Notes under the pieces: model-generated
What the model was told of the DNA's origin: nothing
Database searches by the model: none
What the model saw: only the letters and a program-made list of their open reading frames with translations
Part shown: positions 9,356 to 17,901 of the stretch, piece by piece
Layout of the letters: every line of letters starts with the position of its first letter
Numbering within the stretch: the first letter of the stretch is position 1
Position numbers and translations under genes: made by a program
Origin: an uncultured Polaribacter sp.
GTDB lineage: Bacteria; Bacteroidota; Bacteroidia; Flavobacteriales; Flavobacteriaceae
Reading direction: 5' to 3'
NCBI GenBank assembly: GCA_947497755.1
Contig: CANMHT010000001.1
Coordinates: 496,001-560,000 of the forward strand
Length of the DNA: 64,000 bases

Positions 9356-9363
9356 TACTTTTG
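9356..9363 (+). promoter_or_regulatory. -7 element TACTTTTG before the Cys-cluster gene
   Basis: Matches TAnnTTTG. Transcription would start close to 9367, leaving only ~4 bases before the ATG at 9371 or ~13 before the ATG at 9380. Confidence 0.5.
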
Positions 9364-9370
9364 TAGTTGT

Positions 9371-9877
9371 ATGAAAGACATGAATCAACGATTAGAAGAA
9401 CTGCCAAAATTAGCAGCAGAAGCACGTAAAGAAAATCAGAAATATTTTCAGAAATTAAGGAAAAGACCTTATAAAAGATTGGACTTGTTAGTGCAAGAAA
9501 TTCATGAAGAAGAATTTGAAAGAACTGATTGTTTGGAATGTGGAAATTGTTGTAAAACTACGAGTCCGATTTTTACAGAAAAAGACATACAGCGTATTTC
9601 TAAGCATTTACGAATGAAAGAGGTAAAGTTTGTAGAGCAATATTTAGAAAGAGATGAAGATGACTTTATGGTGTTAAAGTCTGCTCCTTGTACTTTTTTA
9701 GATGAATCTGATAATTCTTGTTTTATTTATGATGTTAGGCCAAAAGCTTGTGCAGAATATCCTCATACAAACAGGAAAAAGTTTACACAGTTAGGTGCTT
9801 TGACGGTAAAGAATACTGAAATTTGCCCGGCTACTTATGAAATTATGGAAGAGCTGAAAAGAAGAATGCCTTTGTAG
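9371..9877 (+). CDS. YkgJ-type cysteine cluster protein
   Basis: A 168-residue cytosolic protein of the YkgJ/UPF0153 zinc- or iron-chelating family; the biochemical role of the family is unsettled. Eight cysteines are placed as in the family: Cys54, 57, 60 and 61 (CLECGNCC), Cys107 and 117, Cys127 in RPKACAEYP, and Cys152. The first 45 residues are a basic helix. The start could be the ATG at 9371 or the one at 9380; the latter leaves a more usual leader behind the promoter element and begins MNQRLEELPK. It stands alone between a divergent argS and the next plus-strand gene. Confidence 0.88.
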   Translation: MKDMNQRLEELPKLAAEARKENQKYFQKLRKRPYKRLDLLVQEIHEEEFERTDCLECGNCCKTTSPIFTEKDIQRISKHLRMKEVKFVEQYLERDEDDFMVLKSAPCTFLDESDNSCFIYDVRPKACAEYPHTNRKKFTQLGALTVKNTEICPATYEIMEELKRRMPL

Positions 9878-9945
9878 GTTAACTTTTTTTATGGTAATTG
9901 GTTACAAAATAATTTTTTCTATTTTTAGGAAAAATTATTTTTTAT

Positions 9946-10782
9946 TTGGAAGCAATCGTAAACTATTTCGAAACAATTCCCTCTCTTCACCGAAGCATTA
10001 TTTTAATCGGTGGAATCACCTTCTTTTGGTTATTAGAAGGCGCCTTGCCCTTATTTAATTTTAACTACAAAAAATGGAAACATGCTATTCCCAATTTGTT
10101 TTTTACAGGAACTACTGTAATTATCAATTTTGCATTAGCGTTTTTATTGCTACAAACTGCCGATTGGGTACAAGCAAATGATTTTGGAATCATTCATTGG
10201 TTACCAGAAATGCCATTATGGTTGTATGTAGTGTTAGGAGTTCTGTTATTGGACTTTTTTGGGGCTTATTTAGCACATTTAGTTGAGCATAGAGTAAAAC
10301 TTTTGTGGATGGTGCATTTGGTACATCATACAGATCATAAGGTTGATACTACTACGGCAAACAGGCATCATCCACTAGAGAGTTTAATTCGTTTTTCATT
10401 TACATTGTTTGGTGTTTTTATTGTTGGAACACCTATAGGAATTGTAATGTTGTACCAATCTATGTCTTTGGTTTTTGCACAATTTACACATGCAAATATT
10501 AAAATGAACAAGCGAGTTGATAAGTTATTGAGTTATCTAATCGTTTCTCCAGATATGCATAAAGTACATCACCATAATTTACTACCTTATACAGATTCTA
10601 ATTATGGGAATATATTTTCTATTTGGGATCGAATTTTTGGAACCTACCTTTATATGGATAGAGAAGAAATTGTGTATGGAGTAGATACATTTCCAGATGA
10701 AGCAACAAATTCTTCATTAAAAGAATTGCTAAAACAACCTTTTCAAGGCTATCGAAAGCCTACAAATATTGATAGCTTGTAG
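9946..10782 (+). CDS. Sterol desaturase / fatty acid hydroxylase family membrane protein
   Basis: A di-iron membrane oxygenase that would hydroxylate or desaturate a lipid or isoprenoid. The histidine boxes are present: HLVEH and HLVHH around residues 115-130, a NRHHP box soon after, and a C-terminal MHKVHHH box near residue 205. Four or so membrane segments surround them (about 17-35, 45-70, 87-110, 145-170). The start is a TTG at 9946, chosen because the sequence MEAIVNYFETIPSLHR is family-like and there is no in-frame ATG until far downstream. The substrate cannot be told from sequence; carotenoid and lipid hydroxylases share this fold. Confidence 0.87.
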   Translation: MEAIVNYFETIPSLHRSIILIGGITFFWLLEGALPLFNFNYKKWKHAIPNLFFTGTTVIINFALAFLLLQTADWVQANDFGIIHWLPEMPLWLYVVLGVLLLDFFGAYLAHLVEHRVKLLWMVHLVHHTDHKVDTTTANRHHPLESLIRFSFTLFGVFIVGTPIGIVMLYQSMSLVFAQFTHANIKMNKRVDKLLSYLIVSPDMHKVHHHNLLPYTDSNYGNIFSIWDRIFGTYLYMDREEIVYGVDTFPDEATNSSLKELLKQPFQGYRKPTNIDSL

Positions 10783-10785
10783 CGA

Positions 10786-11136
10786 ATGTACTTTTTTGAT
10801 TATTTGTATTGTTATATTAAATCTATTTATGTAAAACAGACAAAAATAGATTCAGATATGTATGCTGTCGGTTTATTAAGCTTAATAGTGTACTTACACA
10901 TATACTTTATTAGTCTTATTCAAAAAATCCCTTTAAATAAAACGGTGATACTTTTTGAATTACTTAGTGTAAATGCATTATTCGCTATTAGGTACTTTTT
11001 TATTAAGAAAAATGATTTTTGTCATCGAAAGGAAAAAAAGAATGGTGAGTTAAAGTTTGTAATTTATTACATCGTATTTATTGGATTGGTATTTTTTGTT
11101 ACTTCTATAGTGAGATATATAATCGATAACTTTTAG
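10786..11136 (+). CDS. Small three-helix membrane protein, unknown
   Basis: A 116-residue protein beginning 3 bases after the hydroxylase gene, so probably co-transcribed with it. Three hydrophobic segments are visible (about residues 25-45, 52-72, 90-112), separated by short basic loops including KKNDFCHRKEKKNG. I do not recognise a family. Codon and base use resemble the neighbours. Confidence 0.55.
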   Translation: MYFFDYLYCYIKSIYVKQTKIDSDMYAVGLLSLIVYLHIYFISLIQKIPLNKTVILFELLSVNALFAIRYFFIKKNDFCHRKEKKNGELKFVIYYIVFIGLVFFVTSIVRYIIDNF

Positions 11137-11265
11137 AAAATCATTTAAAATAAACACAGTGATTTTGTCTTTGATTATGCTCTTTTTAATAACTGTAATA
11201 GGCTGGTCATTAGTTTTATGATTTGGAAAATGTGTAATAATTGATTATTTTCATCAAAAAAAGTT

Positions 11266-12102
11266 ATGAAAATGAAAAAAATTACCTTTCTACTATTCTT
11301 CGTTTGTATAAATGTTAATGCAACGCAATGGTTAACTTCATTTGAAGATGCACAAAAATTAGCGTTAGCAACTAATAAAAATATCTTGATTGATTTCTGG
11401 GCGACTTGGTGTGGTCCTTGTAAAAAAATGGATGAAGATTCTTGGAGTAAAGCAGAAGTAAAAGAGCTAATGAATAATTTTGTTTCTTTAAAAATTGATA
11501 TAGATATTTATCGAGAAATCTCTAGTAAATATAGTGTAAGAGCGATTCCTTATGTTTTTATAGTGGACCCCAATGGAAAAGTTGTTTTTAAAAAGTTGAG
11601 TTATATGGGAAAAGCAGAAGTAATGAGGGTTCTAAAAAAATACTCTTATAGTACTAAATACTTTAAAGATGACTTTCTAAATTTTTATAAGAAGAAAAAT
11701 GGTGATTTGGCTTTAAAGATTGCTCAGAGATATTTCGATTACAGTATTTATGTAAAAGAAGATGTAAAGCGCGATTTTTTAAAAGTCGCTAACAATTATT
11801 TAAAAGAAGCTTATAGTTTTTATAAGAAAGAAGGAAATAGACGAAAGAATGCTCAACGAATTGGGCTGTTAGAAGATGTGTACGATAAAGTTTTAAGAGG
11901 GAAGTATGAAAAAGCACATAAAATAATAGAGAAGAAATATAAAGAAGACAAAATTACTTCTAATAATAAGCTGCTGTATACTTTTTTAAGATTAGCGATA
12001 TATAATAAATCTAATGATAAGGCAAATGCAAAAGTTTGGTACAACAAAATGAAACTTCTAGAAGGATATCGTTCAGAATATTTAAAAATAAGAAAAATAT
12101 AA
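11266..12102 (+). CDS. Secreted thioredoxin-like protein with helical C-terminal extension
   Basis: A 278-residue protein with a signal peptide (residues 1-20, ending VNAT). The thioredoxin domain covers about 22-125, with the redox motif WCGPC (Cys49, Cys52) and a cis-proline in VRAIPYVF. It probably works as a periplasmic thiol reductase or disulfide-handling protein. The last ~150 residues are lysine- and tyrosine-rich and look helical, with spacing suggestive of TPR-like repeats, but I cannot name a domain. It is transcribed alone; the 129 bases upstream hold no convincing gene. Confidence 0.82.
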   Translation: MKMKKITFLLFFVCINVNATQWLTSFEDAQKLALATNKNILIDFWATWCGPCKKMDEDSWSKAEVKELMNNFVSLKIDIDIYREISSKYSVRAIPYVFIVDPNGKVVFKKLSYMGKAEVMRVLKKYSYSTKYFKDDFLNFYKKKNGDLALKIAQRYFDYSIYVKEDVKRDFLKVANNYLKEAYSFYKKEGNRRKNAQRIGLLEDVYDKVLRGKYEKAHKIIEKKYKEDKITSNNKLLYTFLRLAIYNKSNDKANAKVWYNKMKLLEGYRSEYLKIRKI

Positions 12103-12149
12103 CCTGGCTTATCTAATCTGCAAGAACCCTTTTGATAGTTGAGTAAGAG

Positions 12150-13346
12150 TTATTCGTAAATCAAATATTTCTTTCTAATCTTTTTAAAGGCAGTTAAATC
12201 TTTTTGCCAAGATTTTTTTATTTCTTCAATAGGAATTCCTTTTTCTATTTGTTGTTGTAGCTTTTCGGTTCCTGCATGAATAGTAAATGTTTTTCCGAAG
12301 AACTTTTCTGTTTTAGGAGTTTTTTGATAGGCGTCAATTAACCATTTTAAATTAAGAGCACTAAGCTTTTTTGTAGTACTTAAATCTACTCCATAACAAA
12401 GTTTACCTTTGTGTTTTGGGTATTTTGAACCAAAGTTAGGTTTTGGTGTATAGCTAAAATCACTTTTTTGAAAAAAGGATGCACCATATCTTTGAAATTG
12501 AAATTCAGTTCCTCTTCCAGCATTAATAGGTGTTCCTTCAAAGAAACCTAAGCTTGGATATAAGTTTATAGAAATATCATTAGGTAAATTTGGTGAAGGT
12601 CTAATTGCTAAACTATATTCAGAATTATGTGAGTAATTTTTTAAAGGAATAACAGTCAAACTACTTTGCACCTTGTTTTTTAGCCATTTTTCACCATTAA
12701 TCATTTGTCCATATTCGCCAATAGTCATTCCGTAAACCACAGGAACTGGGTGTTTTCCTAAAAAACTAGAATGCTTAGGTTCTAAAACAGGACCATCTAC
12801 ATAATGCCCGTTTGGGTTTGGTCTGTCTAAGACAATCACAGGAATATTGTTTTCAGCACAAGCTTCCATAACATAATGTAATGTAGAAATGTAAGTATAG
12901 AAACGTACACCAACATCTTGAATATCAAAAATAACAATGTCAATATCTTTTAATTGTGCTGCACTAGGTTTTTTACTTTTTCCATGCAAAGATAAAATAG
13001 GAAGGCCAGTCTTAGCATCTATCCCGTCTTTTACATGAGCTCCCGCATCTTCTTTTCCTCTAAAACCATGTTCTGGAGAAAAAACTTTTTGAACGTTGAT
13101 GTTCAAAGAGAGTAAGCTATCAATCAAATGTATAAATGTTCTTTTTTGTTGATTACTTTTTTTAATAGTAGAAGTTTGATTGGCAACCACAGCCACTCTT
13201 TTTCCTTTTAAAAGAGGTACATATAATTCTGTTCTATTGGCAGCGACCTCAATTTCGGTTGAATTTTGAGCACAAGAAGTGAACGAAAAACAAATGCTAA
13301 AGAATAAGATTAAATATGTACTTTTGAAACGAACTAAGGAAATCAT
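12150..13346 (-). CDS. NamZ-type exo-beta-N-acetylmuramidase lipoprotein (DUF1343)
   Basis: A 398-residue lipoprotein; the signal peptide ends in the lipobox FTSC (Cys26). DUF1343 is the family of NamZ, which releases N-acetylmuramic acid from the non-reducing end of peptidoglycan fragments. Family hallmarks are FSPEHGFRGKEDAG, DIQDVGVRFYTYISTLHYVM, LDRPNPNG and AGRGTEFQFQRYGA. It would act in cell-wall recycling on the periplasmic side. Its ATG lies only 4 bases from the start of the divergent permease gene, so each gene's promoter must lie inside the other or very close to it. Confidence 0.92.
   Translation of the reverse strand: MISLVRFKSTYLILFFSICFSFTSCAQNSTEIEVAANRTELYVPLLKGKRVAVVANQTSTIKKSNQQKRTFIHLIDSLLSLNINVQKVFSPEHGFRGKEDAGAHVKDGIDAKTGLPILSLHGKSKKPSAAQLKDIDIVIFDIQDVGVRFYTYISTLHYVMEACAENNIPVIVLDRPNPNGHYVDGPVLEPKHSSFLGKHPVPVVYGMTIGEYGQMINGEKWLKNKVQSSLTVIPLKNYSHNSEYSLAIRPSPNLPNDISINLYPSLGFFEGTPINAGRGTEFQFQRYGASFFQKSDFSYTPKPNFGSKYPKHKGKLCYGVDLSTTKKLSALNLKWLIDAYQKTPKTEKFFGKTFTIHAGTEKLQQQIEKGIPIEEIKKSWQKDLTAFKKIRKKYLIYE
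13319..13326 (+). promoter_or_regulatory. -7 element TACTTTTG before the ABC permease, inside the NamZ gene
   Basis: A TAnnTTTG match placed 25 bases before the TTG start at 13351 and inside the first codons of the divergent NamZ gene. It supports TTG 13351 as the start in place of the upstream in-frame ATG at 13279, which would precede the promoter. Confidence 0.55.
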
Positions 13347-13350
13347 AAAA

Positions 13351-14586
13351 TTGAATTACGAGTTATTTATTGCTAAACGTATTATTGCTGGTAAAGAGTA
13401 TAAAAATAGTATTTCATCTCCAATAATTAAAATTGCAATTACAGCAATTGCATTGGGAATAATTATTATGATGATTGCTATGGCAACAGGTGCTGGTTTT
13501 CAACATAAAATTAGAGATAAAATCTCTGGTTTTAAAGGACATGTTCAGATTACTAATTATGATGATAATAATTCAGAAGTATCTATTACTCCAATAGATA
13601 AAAACCAAGATTTTTACCCTGAGTTTACCACAATTGATGGGATAAAAAACGTTCAAGTTTTTGCAAATAAAGCTGGAGTCATTAGAACAGTAACCGATTT
13701 TGAAGGGATTATTTTTAAAGGAGTTTCTACAGATTATGATTGGTCTTTTTTTAAAGAATATTTAGTGGCTGGTAGATTGCCAAATTTTAACCAGCCAAGA
13801 GTGCGAGATATTATTATTTCACAAACTTTAGTAAACAGGTTACAATTACAACTCAACGATACCATCAATGTTTTTTTTGCTAAAGCAAGTAGAAGTAAAT
13901 TACCAAGTAGATATAAACTTGTTGTAGTTGGAATATATGATACCGGTTTTGGTCAGTTTGATAAAAATATGGTTATTGGAGATATTAGACAAGTTCAGCG
14001 TTTAAACAAATGGAACGAGAATCAAATCGGTGGGTTTGAAGTGCTTTTAGAGAATTTTGATGAGATTGAACTAAAAGGAAATGAGATTTATTCAAGTACA
14101 GGTTCTACATTAAATAGTATGACTATTGTTGATAGTTACGATGTTATTTTTGAATGGATAGAACTATTTGATAATAATGTTTGGTTCATTATCGGAATAA
14201 TGATTTTGGTTGCTAGTATAAACATGATTACGGCTTTACTAGTGTTAATTTTAGAACGAGTTCAGATGGTTGGAATTTTAAAAGCGCTGGGAAGTGATAA
14301 TTGGAGTGTTCGAAAAATCTTTTTATACAACGCCACTTATTTAATTATTAAAGGACTTATTTGGGGAAATATTATAGGTATAGTATTATTAATGTTGCAG
14401 CATTATTTTGGTTTGATAACCTTAGATCCTGCATCTTATCATGTGACAACAGTACCAATACATATTAGTGTTTTTTCAATTATCTTGTTAAATATTGGTA
14501 CACTGGTTTTATGCTTTTTAATGCTGATTATCCCATCTTATATAATCACTAAAATCAACCCGTCAAAATCCATTCAATTTGCTTAA
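13351..14586 (+). CDS. ABC transporter permease, FtsX/LolC-E type
   Basis: An inner-membrane permease of the MacB/FtsX superfamily, about 411 residues from the TTG at 13351 (MNYELFIAKRIIAGKEYKN). One membrane segment lies near the N-terminus (about 23-45), followed by a ~210-residue periplasmic domain and three C-terminal membrane segments with the FtsX-like sequence INMITALLVLILERVQMVGILKALG. This layout matches the LolC/LolE lipoprotein-release permeases. AGGA at 13337-13340 may help define the start. A longer form from ATG 13279 is possible in frame but would overlap the NamZ signal peptide coding region. No ATPase is adjacent; the LolD-like ATPase at 43311 is a candidate partner. Confidence 0.85.
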   Translation: MNYELFIAKRIIAGKEYKNSISSPIIKIAITAIALGIIIMMIAMATGAGFQHKIRDKISGFKGHVQITNYDDNNSEVSITPIDKNQDFYPEFTTIDGIKNVQVFANKAGVIRTVTDFEGIIFKGVSTDYDWSFFKEYLVAGRLPNFNQPRVRDIIISQTLVNRLQLQLNDTINVFFAKASRSKLPSRYKLVVVGIYDTGFGQFDKNMVIGDIRQVQRLNKWNENQIGGFEVLLENFDEIELKGNEIYSSTGSTLNSMTIVDSYDVIFEWIELFDNNVWFIIGIMILVASINMITALLVLILERVQMVGILKALGSDNWSVRKIFLYNATYLIIKGLIWGNIIGIVLLMLQHYFGLITLDPASYHVTTVPIHISVFSIILLNIGTLVLCFLMLIIPSYIITKINPSKSIQFA

Positions 14587-14591
14587 ATTTG
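14584..14591 (+). promoter_or_regulatory. -7 element TAAATTTG before the cystathionine beta-synthase gene
   Basis: A perfect TAnnTTTG match overlapping the stop codon of the upstream permease, 17 bases before the ATG at 14609. It makes the gene transcriptionally independent of the permease. Confidence 0.55.
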
Positions 14592-14592
14592 C

Positions 14593-14608
14593 TGTCTAAA
14601 ATTAGACA
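14593..14608. promoter_or_regulatory. Inverted repeat TGTCTA-N4-TAGACA touching the start codon
   Basis: A perfect 6-bp inverted repeat with a 4-base spacer fills the space between the -7 element and the ATG at 14609, covering the predicted transcription start. The position would suit a repressor operator for the cysteine-synthesis gene; no regulator is known from the sequence. Confidence 0.35.
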
Positions 14609-15967
14609 ATGAAATACGCAAAAAATATATTAGAAACCATAGGGAATACTCCTTTGGTACAATTAAACTCGGTAACCAAAGAAGTAGATGCTTTGGTATT
14701 AGCTAAAGTAGAGACTTTTAATCCTGGAAATTCTGTAAAAGACAGAATGGCCTTAAAGATGATTGAAGATGCAGAAGCTGATGGTAGATTGCAACCTGGA
14801 GGAACAATTATTGAAGGAACTTCTGGAAATACAGGAATGGGATTGGCATTAGCAGCTATTGTAAAAGGATACAAATGTATTTTTGTAATTTCAGATAAGC
14901 AGTCTAAAGAAAAGATGGATATTTTAAGAGCTGTAGGAGCAGAGGTGGTTGTTTGTCCAACGAATGTTGAGCCAGAAGACCCTCGTTCTTATTATTCTGT
15001 TTCTAAAAGATTGGGAGAAGAAACACCAAACTCTTGGTATGTAAATCAATATGATAACCCTTCGAATGCAAAAGCACATTACGAGCAAACTGGACCGGAA
15101 ATTTGGGAACAAACGGAAGGAAAAATTACGCACTTTGTTGTAGGTGTTGGTACCGGAGGAACAATTTCTGGTACAGCAAAATATTTAAAAGAGAAAAATC
15201 CAGATATTAAGATTTGGGGAGTAGATACGTATGGATCTGTATTTAAAAAATACCATGAAACTGGAGTTTTTGATGAGAATGAAATTTATCCATATATCAC
15301 AGAGGGAATTGGAGAAGATATTTTACCTGAGAATGTAGATTTTAGTTTAATTGACGGATTTACAAAGGTGACTGATAAAGATGCTGCTGTATTTACACGT
15401 AAGATAGCTAAAGAAGAAGGTATTTTTGTAGGAAACTCTGCAGGCTCTGCGATTAAAGGATTGTTGCAATTAAAAGAAGAATTTACCAAAGACGATGTAG
15501 TTGTGGTTTTATTTCATGATCATGGTAGTAGATATGTAGGTAAAATGTTTAATGACGAATGGATGCGTGAAAGAGGTTTTTTAGATGAAGAGGTAACAAC
15601 TGCAGAAGACTTAATAAAGAATCATATTGATAAACCTTTAGTAACAGTTAAAACAGAGGAATTAGTTTCTCATGCGATTGAGCGTATGAAAGAGTTTAAA
15701 ATATCTCAGATTCCTGTTGAAGATGTAAATGGTTTTGTAGGTTCTGTAGATGAAACAGCTTTACTAAGAAGTTATTTAGAAGATACTAATATTGCTGATA
15801 AACCTATAAAAGAAGTAATGGGAGCTGCGTATCCTATTGTAGAAAAAGGGAGTTCTATTGAAGAAGTTTCTAAATTAATAACTAAAGAAAATCAAGCTGT
15901 TTTGGTTGCTATTGATAACGATAAGTATCATATTGTAACTAAGCATGATATTATCAGTGCGATTTAA
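14609..15967 (+). CDS. Cystathionine beta-synthase-type PLP enzyme with CBS domains
   Basis: A 452-residue enzyme of the cysteine synthase/cystathionine beta-synthase family, joining serine (or O-acetylserine) with homocysteine or sulfide. The PLP lysine is Lys44 in NPGNSVKDRMA, the substrate loop is EGTSGNTG (about residues 69-76), and the glycine-rich phosphate-binding loop is VGTGGTISG (about 177-185). Two CBS repeats occupy the C-terminal ~120 residues, as in bacterial and eukaryotic cystathionine beta-synthases, and would allow regulation by an adenosyl ligand. It is followed by a strong terminator. Whether it makes cystathionine or cysteine cannot be decided from sequence alone. Confidence 0.9.
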   Translation: MKYAKNILETIGNTPLVQLNSVTKEVDALVLAKVETFNPGNSVKDRMALKMIEDAEADGRLQPGGTIIEGTSGNTGMGLALAAIVKGYKCIFVISDKQSKEKMDILRAVGAEVVVCPTNVEPEDPRSYYSVSKRLGEETPNSWYVNQYDNPSNAKAHYEQTGPEIWEQTEGKITHFVVGVGTGGTISGTAKYLKEKNPDIKIWGVDTYGSVFKKYHETGVFDENEIYPYITEGIGEDILPENVDFSLIDGFTKVTDKDAAVFTRKIAKEEGIFVGNSAGSAIKGLLQLKEEFTKDDVVVVLFHDHGSRYVGKMFNDEWMRERGFLDEEVTTAEDLIKNHIDKPLVTVKTEELVSHAIERMKEFKISQIPVEDVNGFVGSVDETALLRSYLEDTNIADKPIKEVMGAAYPIVEKGSSIEEVSKLITKENQAVLVAIDNDKYHIVTKHDIISAI

Positions 15968-15987
15968 AAAGAAAATATAGATAAATA

Positions 15988-16020
15988 AAAAGCCACTTCT
16001 TACGAAGTGGCTTTTTTTAA
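15988..16020 (+). terminator. Intrinsic terminator after the cystathionine beta-synthase gene
   Basis: AGCCACTTC (15991-15999) pairs with GAAGTGGCT (16004-16012), followed by a run of seven Ts. Confidence 0.9.
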
Positions 16021-16242
16021 TCAACTAATTCAAATAATTTACACAATGAAAACAATCTCTCACCTTTGTTTTCATTTTTAGTATTTGCAAACGGCGTGCC
16101 AAAATGAATTTTTCTTTGAAAAAAAGTTAAAAACTTGTGATTTTTACATTTTATTAACATTTGCAAAGTATTTGTTTGTGAAAAACGTAAAATCACGCGA
16201 TGTAAATTTTTGTTTTAATAATAAAATCAGGTAAATTTTATG
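16021..16242. other. Gene-free spacer between two convergent terminators
   Basis: These ~220 bases hold no supported ORF or tRNA. They are AT-rich, carry ATTTGCAAA twice (near 16083 and 16159), a possible long hairpin AATGAAAACA/TGTTTTCATT near 16045-16077, and an imperfect inverted pair GTGATTTTTAC (16138) / GTAAAATCAC (16187). I see no TAnnTTTG promoter element in either direction, so a small RNA is possible but unsupported. Confidence 0.4.
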
Positions 16243-16280
16243 AAAATAAAAAAGCTCACAATTTCAAATTGTGAACTTTT
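16243..16280 (-). terminator. Intrinsic terminator after lipA
   Basis: AAAGCTCACAATTT pairs with AAATTGTGAACTTT (16251-16278) with one internal mismatch and a single-base loop. On the minus strand it is followed by a T-rich run, and it lies 20 bases past the lipA stop. Confidence 0.82.
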
Positions 16281-16300
16281 TATATATAACTATATATTTT

Positions 16301-17170
16301 TTAGCTTGCGTGCTTATGTGCTTTATAAGAAGAGCGTACCAAAGCACCACTTTCTACATACATAAAGCCCATTTCTAATCCCAAAGTTTCGTATTTTTTA
16401 AATTGTTCTGGAGTAATAAAACTTTTAACTGGAAGATGCTTTTTTGTTGGTTGTAAATACTGTCCAATAGTAATTATGTCCAATCCAACATTACGTAAAT
16501 CTTTCATGGTTTGAATTACTTCTTCTTCCGTTTCACCTAATCCTAACATAATTCCAGACTTGGTACGCATTCCTTGTTCTTTTAAGTATTTTAAAACACC
16601 TAAACTTCTATCGTATTTAGCTTGAATCCTCACTTCTCTTGTTAGTCTTCTTACAGTTTCCATATTGTGAGAAACAACTTCTGGAGCAACTTTTATAATT
16701 CGATCTAATAATTTTTCGTTTCCTTGAAAATCTGGAATTAAGGTTTCTAAGGTTGTTTTAGGGTTGGCTCTTCTCACTGCATTTACAGTTTCTGCCCAAA
16801 TAATAGAACCACCATCTTTTAAGTCATCTCTATCAACAGAAGTTAATACAGCATGCTTAATATTCATTAATTTAATAGAGCGTGCTACTTTTTCTGGTTC
16901 GTCCCATTCTACAGTTTCTGGTCTACCAGTTTTTACTCCACAAAATCCACAAGATCGGGTACAGATATTTCCAAGAATCATAAATGTTGCCGTTCCTTCT
17001 CCCCAACATTCACCCATATTAGGGCAACTACCACTGGTACAGATGGTATTTAATTTGTATTTATCTACCAAACCTCTAAGTTCGGTGTACTTTTTACCTA
17101 CCGGTAATTTTACACGTAACCATTTTGGTTTTTTAACTTTTTGAGGTGTTGCTACAAGTTGTTCTGACAT
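16301..17170 (-). CDS. lipA: Lipoyl synthase
   Basis: Radical SAM enzyme that inserts two sulfurs into octanoyl groups on lipoyl domains. Both iron-sulfur clusters are visible: the auxiliary cluster motif [12 protein letters not shown] near residues 44-55 and the radical [11 protein letters not shown] near 70-77. The C-terminal RSSYKAHKH contains the serine that ligates the auxiliary cluster. The length of 289 is normal. It supplies cofactor for the complexes served by LpdA (5845-7233). The ATG at 17170 lies 17 bases after a TAACTTTG promoter element, so it is separate from the operon upstream. Confidence 0.97.
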   Translation of the reverse strand: MSEQLVATPQKVKKPKWLRVKLPVGKKYTELRGLVDKYKLNTICTSGSCPNMGECWGEGTATFMILGNICTRSCGFCGVKTGRPETVEWDEPEKVARSIKLMNIKHAVLTSVDRDDLKDGGSIIWAETVNAVRRANPKTTLETLIPDFQGNEKLLDRIIKVAPEVVSHNMETVRRLTREVRIQAKYDRSLGVLKYLKEQGMRTKSGIMLGLGETEEEVIQTMKDLRNVGLDIITIGQYLQPTKKHLPVKSFITPEQFKKYETLGLEMGFMYVESGALVRSSYKAHKHAS

Positions 17171-17187
17171 AGAATAAAATTAAAGCA

Positions 17188-17195
17188 CAAAGTTA
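17188..17195 (-). promoter_or_regulatory. -7 element TAACTTTG before lipA
   Basis: A perfect TAnnTTTG match on the minus strand, 17 bases before the lipA ATG at 17170. Confidence 0.55.
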
Positions 17196-17248
17196 CAAAG
17201 GAAAATGTTGAGAAACTAATCTGTTTTTAAATCAATTTATTTGCTTAT

Positions 17249-17890
17249 TTATTTCGATTTTATTTGTGATAAAAACGATAAGAATAAGAGAATAAGTAAA
17301 ATGATAAGTATCTTTTTAAAAGAAAATGATCTTTTAGGGTATTGTATGAGTTCTTTACTATTGCTAAAATTAATAGAATCAAAGAATTTTTTTTGGTCAA
17401 TTTTATTAATGCCATTTGAGTTTGTATAGATAAAACTGTAAAAATTTTTATTTACTAAAATAAAATTAGCTTCTTGTATAGTTGTTGTATCTCCTTTTTT
17501 TTTAAAATGAAGTTTATAACCTTGTAGATGATTATAATTTATCGGTTCACTATGTTTTAATTCATAATGAGTACCTTCTATTAAAATAGAAGTCAAATTA
17601 GAGTAAAATTCTCCTAAAGTTTGATCATCGATTGGTAATGTTATTGATTCAATATTTGAATAAGTTTTACCTAAATATATTTTGCTGGCTAAAAAATGTG
17701 TAGAATCTTTGTAGGAATATATTTGATAGGTCTTTTTAAAATCTTGTATAGTGTCAATTTCATAGACATCAAAAGGCATGTCTATTGATACAATTGAATC
17801 TAATTCATACGTATTCCATTTTTTAGTTTGGGAAAATGTGATTTTATTAATTACGAGAAGTAAGAAGATAGTAATTTTAAGCTTTTTCAT
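17249..17890 (-). CDS. Exported membrane-anchored protein, unknown
   Basis: A 213-residue protein with an N-terminal signal peptide (about 1-20, ending TFSQ) and one C-terminal hydrophobic segment (about 192-208) with a basic tail, so the body would be anchored in the inner membrane and face the periplasm. The middle part is rich in beta-prone sequence. I do not recognise the family. It begins 11 bases after the Nramp-like transporter and is the last gene of a five-gene minus-strand operon. Confidence 0.6.
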   Translation of the reverse strand: MKKLKITIFLLLVINKITFSQTKKWNTYELDSIVSIDMPFDVYEIDTIQDFKKTYQIYSYKDSTHFLASKIYLGKTYSNIESITLPIDDQTLGEFYSNLTSILIEGTHYELKHSEPINYNHLQGYKLHFKKKGDTTTIQEANFILVNKNFYSFIYTNSNGINKIDQKKFFDSINFSNSKELIQYPKRSFSFKKILIILLILLFLSFLSQIKSK

Positions 17891-17901
17891 ATGTAAGAGA
17901 C

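Noticed and set aside
11159..11221. A 20-codon reading frame from GTG encoding a hydrophobic peptide between the small membrane protein and the thioredoxin gene.
   Set aside because: Too short, no promoter element or ribosome site, and hydrophobic frames arise easily in AT-rich DNA.
13279..13350. ATG at 13279 as the start of the ABC permease.
   Set aside because: It would overlap the NamZ signal sequence and precede the promoter element at 13319-13326; TTG 13351 gives a family-like N-terminus.
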